Below are positions 21,300-64,000 of a DNA stretch of 64,000 nt, in pieces. The stretch covers positions 186,001 through 250,000 of the forward strand of contig BAAHQB010000247.1 in the NCBI GenBank assembly GCA_054601695.1, given 5' to 3'. The notes beneath the pieces are model-generated. The model saw only the letters and a list, made by a program, of their open reading frames with translations. It did no database searches and was not told the origin of the DNA. A program made the position numbers and the translations under genes. This DNA comes from Amorphochlora amoebiformis. Its lineage: Eukaryota > Cercozoa > Chlorarachniophyceae. Each line of letters opens with the position of its first letter. Within the stretch, counting starts at the first letter, position 1.

Positions 21300-21710
21300 C
21301 ATGTATACTAACATATATATATATATATATATATATACTATGATATACATATATATATATGTATAAGATAATATACATATATATATATATATATATGATG
21401 ATGAGAATATACAATATATAAATACTCAGCCATAGTATATAATTCTATACTAATATAAATTTCACACAGTTTGTACAATTACTAGAATCATTAGTAAACA
21501 GGATATACTCGCATTTTCAATACATAAAAATACACTATGATATACACCAATTTCTATAATCTAGATATACTATGATATATATATATATATATGTATATAT
21601 AATATATATATATGTATATATATGCATATATATATATATATATATATGTATGTTTAAATTTATATATACTATGATATATATATATATATATATACTATGA
21701 TATACACACA

Positions 21711-21747
<37 letters not shown>

Positions 21748-22660
21748 TAATATATATATATATGAGATAATATATATATATATATATGTATAAGATAATA
21801 TACATATAATTATATGTGTATCATGATACGATTGAGAATATACAATTATAAAAATACTCAGGCATAGTATATAATTCTAGACTATTATATTTATATCACA
21901 CAGTTACTTTAAATACTCGCATTTTCAATACACAAAAATACACTATGATATACAACAATTTCTATACTATGATACATACACAGTATAAGCATTTACTAGA
22001 CTGAGTACTATGATACATATTTACATCCTGATATCTGAGATGATGTGTATACTATATGATATCGCTAGTTTAGTAAGTTTACTAAGTTACCTTCGAATTC
22101 TAGAATATATCTATATAATCTGGATAATAGGATATGATATACTATGTAGACTATAGTATATTTATATCTATAATATCATATTATTCAGCATGTTTTAGCC
22201 CTAGGGCCTTCGACTTCCGCTACTTAGTGGGGCTGTAGGGCTAGGGCCCGACGGTTAGGGTTGTTACCATCTTATACATATACATATATCTAGATATATA
22301 TGTATATATATATCTAGATATATATATATATATATATATATCGTACATAATAATATAATTATTATATCAAAGTGTTACACAGAGTATATCTGGTATCTAG
22401 AGTTATCCAGTCTCACATCATACTACAGTGTATACTAGTGTAAAACTTCATATACCACGCACTGCCAGATGCTTCTAGAAGTGGCAATGATCCAAAGTTA
22501 CTGAAATTACAAGCTTACCATTTCGTTAAATTTGCTACAAACATTTGAGATTGGCCGTCTCACTAACAGACTAAGTGTGTGTACATGCACTACGAGGCTA
22601 CGTGCTGATTCTACTCAACCGAAACATCACTCTTAATGCATGAATTACTCGGAGTTGAAA
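21200..22660. other. convergent intergenic space: TA arrays and ACTATGATATA/CTAG-rich sequence
   Basis: Between the Hsp20-type gene (+) and the small membrane protein (-). After (TA)n arrays (21205-21400, 21570-21800) comes sequence rich in ACTATGATATA and CTAGA words, with a near-repeat of about 130 bp (21415-21545 and 21840-21965, both containing CTCAG, CATAGTATATAATTCTA and ACTCGCATTTTCAATACA). No exon is seen. TTAGGG-like words occur near 22250. Confidence 0.6.
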
Positions 22661-22661
22661 G

Positions 22662-23899
<1,238 letters not shown>

Positions 23900-24032
23900 T
23901 GCTTCGTAATGTTTGTCCCTGGTATGTCCCGCAACACACTGTCTATTAGATTTTAAATATTTCGATATTCACAAAAGGATATCTGACTTCCCGTCACATG
24001 TCGTGACGCCTGCGGGACAAATAAATCTCGTC

Positions 24033-36074
<12,042 letters not shown>

Positions 36075-36932
36075 TCATTTAGAAGCCTCTGCTTCGGGCC
36101 AATGGTCGGACCGTGGTTGAGGGTGTCTAGGTGTGGGTTTGGATCATCTTGTAGATCCAGATCGATACCGTGCAGGTTGAGAATGAGTCTAGTCTGGTGG
36201 TATTGTATCCTTGCAATCTATAGCTAGTATCGGTCCAATACAGCTAGCTAGAAAGACTCCGGGCGTGCACTCAATTTGTCGATCATCAGAGGCTAGGATG
36301 TCAATCTAGTATAGACGTCTATGTATTAATAAAAGGCTAGAAATTGCAGGATATAGTGACCCGTCACCCGTACCAGAGCTACCTACTAGACCTAGGCTCT
36401 AGAGCTAGGGCTACGTACCGTGATAACCTCAGAACATAAAACTATTATAACTGACTAGGCTGAACAGTCGTATCATGTATCATCACTTGGCTACCAGATA
36501 CCTCGTACTAGTCGTATATCTAGTATCTAGAGTATATCTTCATAGTACTATACTCTCTAGACTCTAGCTACTAGAACTACTACCTAGACTACGTGTAGTA
36601 TAACCATGCAGACTAGCAGAGTAAGTCGACTAGCTAGCCCAGTCAGTGATCTAGAATGATAATTTCAACGAGATGATATACGACTGCAAATTTCAGTTCA
36701 CGATCAAACAGAACTGAACTCGTTGAATTGTAGATTCTATTCGTAAAACATCCGATCAGATTTATCAAGATGCAGACTTAAACCTGCCTCATAACTCGGC
36801 CTTTAAACTCAATCGCGACTTACTGCTGTGACTGATCTTCGATCATGGGTCCTTGGGATTCTCGGCCCTTTGTCATGAATCTTTACCCCGACTACTTAGC
36901 AGTGAGCACATGCGCTTTCTTTCAGCACTTGG
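36075..36932. other. convergent intergenic space rich in CTAG
   Basis: Between the stop codons of the glycosyltransferase (+) and the SNF2 gene (-). From about 36200 to 36660 the words CTAG, TAGT and CTAGA are far above what the rest of the window shows. There are no (TA)n arrays, in sharp contrast to the introns on both sides. It probably holds both 3' UTRs and polyadenylation sites. Confidence 0.6.
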
Positions 36933-41579
<4,647 letters not shown>

Positions 41580-41663
41580 GGTGTCGATTCAAGTATTCCC
41601 CATGGCAAAGCTGGCCAGCGAAAAATAAGATTGGAATTCTTATTGAATATTTTTACGGCAGCC
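41580..41663. promoter_or_regulatory. 84-bp bidirectional promoter region
   Basis: Only 84 bp separate the SNF2 start (41579, minus) from the start of the long + gene (41664). Both 5' UTRs and the promoter must fit here or overlap the coding parts. The stretch holds ATTGGAATTCTTATTGAATA and GGCCAGCGAAAAATAAG. The plus ATG has a CAGCCATGG context. Confidence 0.55.
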
Positions 41664-60084
<18,421 letters not shown>

Positions 60085-60109
<25 letters not shown>

Positions 60110-60370
60110 CCAGAAACCTAGGAAACATCTCGATGGCCAGAAACATATCGATGGCCAGAAACATATCGATGACCAGAAACATATCCTAGATTCCTAGATA
60201 TCGATGGCCACAAACATATCGATGACCAGAAACATATCCTAGATTCCTAGATATCACGATGACCACAAACATGTCGATGACCAGAAACATATCCTACGCG
60301 ATGACCAGAAACATATATATCGATGACCACTACATCGATGACCAGAAACATATATCGATGACCTATCGAT
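60085..60370 (+). repeat. 18-20 bp minisatellite seeded by a stop-codon edge
   Basis: The coding end GGCCAGAAACATATCGATGA (stop TGA 60107-60109) is followed by more than ten copies of GACCAGAAACATATCGATGA and variants (GATGGCCAGAAACATATC, CCTAGATTCCTAGATATC) in the putative 3' UTR. Confidence 0.9.
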
Positions 60371-60374
60371 TAGT

Positions 60375-60984
60375 CATCGTAAGTTAATTTAAGCAAGTAA
60401 TACTCAATCAGATCTACTAGATCTAGTTAACTAGCTAACTACCGTACAACAACTTCGCATCAATGATTTTGCGTTCAATTTACTATGTGCATGAACCCGG
60501 ATCCATGTGCACTATCGATAACTAGATAATAGTCTCTGACTATCTAGCTATATCTAGACTATATCTAGAGTCTAGAGAGGACATATATATATCTAGTACA
60601 TGTATAACAAGATAACAACACGAATCTACACGATAGATCTGCACGATACTAAGTTCATAGCTAGTCTAGTCACTCTAGTGTAAAATCTAATTAAACTAGC
60701 TAGTGGTAAAATTAAGCTGTGGACTCTAAATATCTCTAGTGTACTAAAGTTGTATATACGCACCAATGAAATAGCCGATGAGACAAGTGACAAGTCATGC
60801 ATACATAGGTATTACATACTACGTACACTACTAGTACCTAGAGTACTAATGAATCAGTAATGATTGTGGTTTAGTGTCCAGTTAATGTAGGCTATTATGT
60901 TATGTAGCCGTTGAAGGTTTATTATAATTATGACTAGAATGAGTACATGAATCAAAGAATAAAAAGGTATATATATATATATCT

Positions 60985-61022
<38 letters not shown>

Positions 61023-61023
61023 C

Positions 61024-61058
<35 letters not shown>

Positions 61059-61320
61059 GTCCATAATGTGGATATCATCTATAGAATATAAAAATATTTT
61101 TACATTCGTATGTAGTTTAAGAGTTTATATATTTCCATTTGTATGTAGTTAAGTAGATTAAGGTTTTCTTGGCAATGAAAAAGATGTTAACTTTCAAGCG
61201 GCATCAACAATTTAAATATCGAAATTTACTGAAGACCAGCCACTGCAACCAAACAAAGGCTTTGTGTTTGGGCTAGTCTTGGGTTTGAGTTTCGGGTTGG
61301 AAAAGGGTTTGGTATCTTGG
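60375..61320. other. CTAG-rich intergenic sequence
   Basis: Downstream of the long gene, 60395-60960 is rich in CTAG, TAGACT and CTAGT, like 36200-36660. Two (TA)n tracts follow (60967-61053). From 61060 to 61320 the sequence is plain AT-rich with no exon I can support. Confidence 0.55.
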
Positions 61321-61474
61321 TAAGTGGGTAGAGAGCATCATATCGTGGATAGATATTTTGTATTATGGATGGTACTCAGGTTATACGGACGGGTTATAAT
61401 TGAAATAAGTACGACATATCGTACCCTTGATTGTAGAAATAGTGAGTTGGGTTGGTATTTATGCAATCTTGTAG

Positions 61475-62262
61475 ATCTGGAGTTGAGGGCGCAGACACTT
61501 GATGGATGTATCACTAGATTCCTGGAGACTCACAAGGCAAGTTAAGGTTCAATGTTTGCCTCGATTTGTTCTAGGTGCTCTTGTACAAGCCCGAATGGGT
61601 CCACGGGCCGAGGAGTATGGCTTGGGCATAAACTTATATGGAAAGCCGCTGTCTACGATTTTGGAGTTAATAGCACGCTACTATGCAGGCATTGGGTACG
61701 TAGGATAATCATTTGGTGCTTTTCGTGCGTGTTTGTTATGACGAAAGCTGTCTTGAATATTTTGAATTCGAGTTTAAATAATCTGACGCAAAAATTGAAA
61801 TATGTACCTGCACAAACGAGAGTAATACACTACGGAACTTGATGTTTAAACAAAAAGAAAAAAAAAGATATACAGGTTGTTTGAGTACGGTTTCGTAGGC
61901 GGGTTCCGTTCCGGAGGCAATTGAAGGACCGTAACATGTTACGACCTGTCGACTGGATGCAAGTGCTCCACGAGAAAAAATTGCCCAACGTCCACGTTAA
62001 GGGTTGAGAACAAACAAACAAATGAAAAAATAAAAGCGTTATCCACAACTATTTTGAAAATGCACACCTAGATGAAAATAATAGCGGATGGGATAGCAGG
62101 ATTGTACTGTTAGCGACTACCTAGACAGGCTACCTCTCTTTTTAAATTCGGTACATCCAAGAGAAAAGAGATGTAAGCAATACAGGTTGTGGAGATACTA
62201 ATACTCCCCTCTTCGTGGCGCCTTTGCTTCAACGTTGTCACGCTGGAATGTATATTCAACCC
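61475..62262 (+). CDS. partial gene, unrecognised product
   Basis: Supported exons: 61475-61536 (LELRAQTLDGCITRFLETHK), followed by the GC donor GCAAGT; from 61574 (VLLYKPEWVHGPR, donor GTATGG); 61886-61995 (FRQ-type frame with KDRNMLRPVDWMQVLHEKK, then LPNVH); 62186-62262 (VVEILILPSSWRLCFNVVTL then ECIFNP) with a consensus GTAAGTG donor. The last two join in phase 0. A possible further block lies near 61712-61790 (DNHLVLFVRVCYDES). Neither start nor stop is certain. Upstream open sequence at 61324-61470 may be more coding. I recognise no domain; the mixture of hydrophobic and charged residues argues for a folded protein. Confidence 0.5.
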
Positions 62263-62269
62263 GTAAGTG

Positions 62270-62290
62270 TTATTTTCTAGAATATATATG

Positions 62291-62362
<72 letters not shown>

Positions 62363-62447
62363 CATAACATACATATTGTATAAGGTGTGTGTCGCCTCAA
62401 GAAAATTGTTTATATCGTTTATATATATATATATATAGATATATACA

Positions 62448-62505
<58 letters not shown>

Positions 62506-62599
62506 ATGTGTATTCTTGGATGTATATATATGATTAAATATACATAAAAACATATATACATATGAATATATATATATATATATATATATAATATACAAT

Positions 62600-62659
<60 letters not shown>

Positions 62660-62665
62660 TATATA
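62270..62665. repeat. (TA)n arrays between convergent genes
   Basis: Tracts at about 62284-62360, 62420-62440, 62458-62500 and 62560-62665 with short separators. They lie between the partial + gene and the minus gene at the right edge, and may include the last exon of the former (near 62398). Confidence 0.85.
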
Positions 62666-64000
62666 TCAAGATATATATATCATATGCATTTTCATGTTCT
62701 GGTTATGAATATACCGTAGTGAATGTAAAATATAGAAACCTGGAGATTCTGCATGGGTTGGAGTGTGTTTGTCTCGGTTGATGCCTCGATTGATGCCTCG
62801 ATTGATGTTGATCTTTCCTCGATTAATGCTACTCTTCTCTCGATTGATGTTAATCTTCTCTCGATTGATGTTGATCTTGTCAGCAATGGGCTTTCCAACA
62901 CCATGAACCCCAGCATGAGCAAAACGGGCGGTCGAATCAGTTTGGGAAACGTGCTTGGGTGTAATTGGTATTGGACGATTAGTATGGTGCTTGGTCGGCG
63001 TGATGAGGAGCGGGGTTGGGGTGATCGGGGCCTTAGTCGGCGTGTCGATTGTGATCGGGGTCGGGCAATGATCGAAGGACATGATGAGATTGGTAAAGAT
63101 CTTGGGCCTTCCAAATGCCACGTTTTGCTTGGATTGTTTTTGAGGTTGGGTGTTGGGGTGGTTAAGATGTAAATATGGGGTTGCAAGCCCTTTGCGAAGG
63201 CCGACGGCGGTAGCATCGTCTCGGTCGTCCAAGTCATCGTCGAAGTCATCCCCCAAGTCATCGTCCATGTCATCTCCCAAATCGCCGTCCAAGTCATCGC
63301 CCAGGTCATCGTCAAGGTCGTTGTCTATTTCGTCGTCTAGTTCGTCGTCTTCGCCTCGGTCTCGGTCTCGATATCGGTCTCGGCTTTCTCCATCATGATG
63401 TTCATCGAATCGGTGCCCAAGCTGTACAATATCGTCAAGACGTATGGCATCGGTGTCTTGAGTTGTATCACTACAGTACGGCTCGTCAGTGGTGTGGACG
63501 TCCACATGGTCGACGGACCATAGAGTAAGATCATTAGATTGAGATGGAGACTCGGCGCGCCGTGCAGTACTCTGCCTAAGCCAAGTGTTGCAGTCGGAGG
63601 CTGCGGTCTTGGCTTCGTATTGGTTGGTTCTGTTGTTGAAAACAGAGACAGATGCGGTAAAAGGAACGCGACTTGGTTGGAAATTGTGTAAATCGCGGAT
63701 GCCCAATTCTACGAAAGATTCAGTGATGGAGCCCAGGAAGAGCTGAGGCGGGGAGGATTCGACGTTTGTGTTCCTCGAAGCGATACCGGCGTCCGAGGAA
63801 GCCATGTGTGGCAGGGTACAATTTGCGGTCATCCTTTGGGCGAATCGGCGAGCTTGTCGGGATTCGCTGCGCAGCGTGGGGACCCCAGATACTTGCTCTT
63901 GAGCGTGTGCTTGCCGCCGTGATCTTGAGCGCAGCCAGCTTATGATTCTACGACGTGGTATGCAGTATGGGCGCTTGAGGTTTCGCGTGCGCCTGGTCTT
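62666..64000 (-). CDS. Asp-rich low-complexity protein, 5' end beyond the window
   Basis: One minus-strand frame is open from the right edge to TAA/TGA-type stop at 62666; an internal Met lies at 63832, but the frame continues upstream for 56 more codons, so the real start is probably outside. After a Ser/Thr/Arg-rich region comes a segment with DRYRDRDRGEDDELDDEIDN, then a DDDLGDDLDGDLGDD run (about 63365-63215), then a Pro/Thr-rich part, then repeats of ININREK and INRG (about 62890-62780). The Asp run and the INREK run are coded by short tandem DNA repeats (GTCATC-type and TTGATGTTGATC-type). No catalytic domain is visible. The last 30 codons (from FYILHSLRY) look less protein-like and may be intron. 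Confidence 0.6.
   Translation of the reverse strand, partial: KTRRTRNLKRPYCIPRRRIISWLRSRSRRQAHAQEQVSGVPTLRSESRQARRFAQRMTANCTLPHMASSDAGIASRNTNVESSPPQLFLGSITESFVELGIRDLHNFQPSRVPFTASVSVFNNRTNQYEAKTAASDCNTWLRQSTARRAESPSQSNDLTLWSVDHVDVHTTDEPYCSDTTQDTDAIRLDDIVQLGHRFDEHHDGESRDRYRDRDRGEDDELDDEIDNDLDDDLGDDLDGDLGDDMDDDLGDDFDDDLDDRDDATAVGLRKGLATPYLHLNHPNTQPQKQSKQNVAFGRPKIFTNLIMSFDHCPTPITIDTPTKAPITPTPLLITPTKHHTNRPIPITPKHVSQTDSTARFAHAGVHGVGKPIADKININREKININREKSSINRGKININRGINRGINRDKHTPTHAESPGFYILHSLRYIHNQNMKMHMIYIS

Overview
The window is nuclear DNA from a eukaryote, most likely a unicellular alga or other protist. The evidence is eukaryotic protein families (a SNF2 ATPase with a WW domain, a Golgi-type glycosyltransferase, a Mpo1/DUF962-like protein, ankyrin repeats, a small heat shock protein), genes cut into many exons of 20-140 nt, GT-AG introns plus several GC-AG introns, and telomere-type TTAGGG arrays. 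I cannot fix the lineage. GC-AG introns would suit dinoflagellate relatives, but this is only a hint. Much of the window is (TA)n microsatellite, mostly inside introns. Most long open frames of Ile-Tyr, Ser-Leu or Thr-Leu type are translated microsatellite, so I rebuilt genes by joining short exons whose splice sites, reading phase and protein sense agree.

Layout. 0-6 kb: microsatellites, one candidate + exon (197-280), a 0.87 kb telomere-like array, candidate - exons (3.3-3.66 kb) and a purine-rich minisatellite. 6.07-7.8 kb (-): Mpo1/DUF962-like membrane protein. 7.89-8.67 kb (+): three-exon gene for 112 residues, unrecognised. 9.8-11.3 kb (+): scattered candidate exons. About 12.2-19 kb (-): ankyrin-repeat gene. 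19.6-21.05 kb (+): membrane-anchored Hsp20-domain protein in one exon. 22.66-23.9 kb (-): 81-residue single-pass membrane protein. 24.03-36.07 kb (+): type II nucleotide-diphospho-sugar transferase in about 19 exons. 36.93-41.58 kb (-): SNF2-family ATPase with a C-terminal WW domain, six exons. 41.66-60.1 kb (+): a very long, many-exon gene of unknown function. About 61.4-62.3 kb (+): part of an unrecognised gene. 62.67 kb to the right edge (-): Asp-rich protein whose 5' end lies outside.

Three gene pairs are head to head, with starts about 70-220 bp apart, so shared bidirectional promoters are likely. Spaces downstream of genes are rich in CTAG and short of TA arrays.

The most striking signal is a recurrent structure I call exon-edge duplication. 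The last (or first) 10-30 nt of an exon, its splice site and the first intron bases are repeated 2-9 times inside the neighbouring intron, usually separated by (TA)n or (CA)n. It occurs in at least three genes, on both strands, at donors and acceptors, and once at a stop codon. It suggests repeat-mediated intron growth that copies splice sites.
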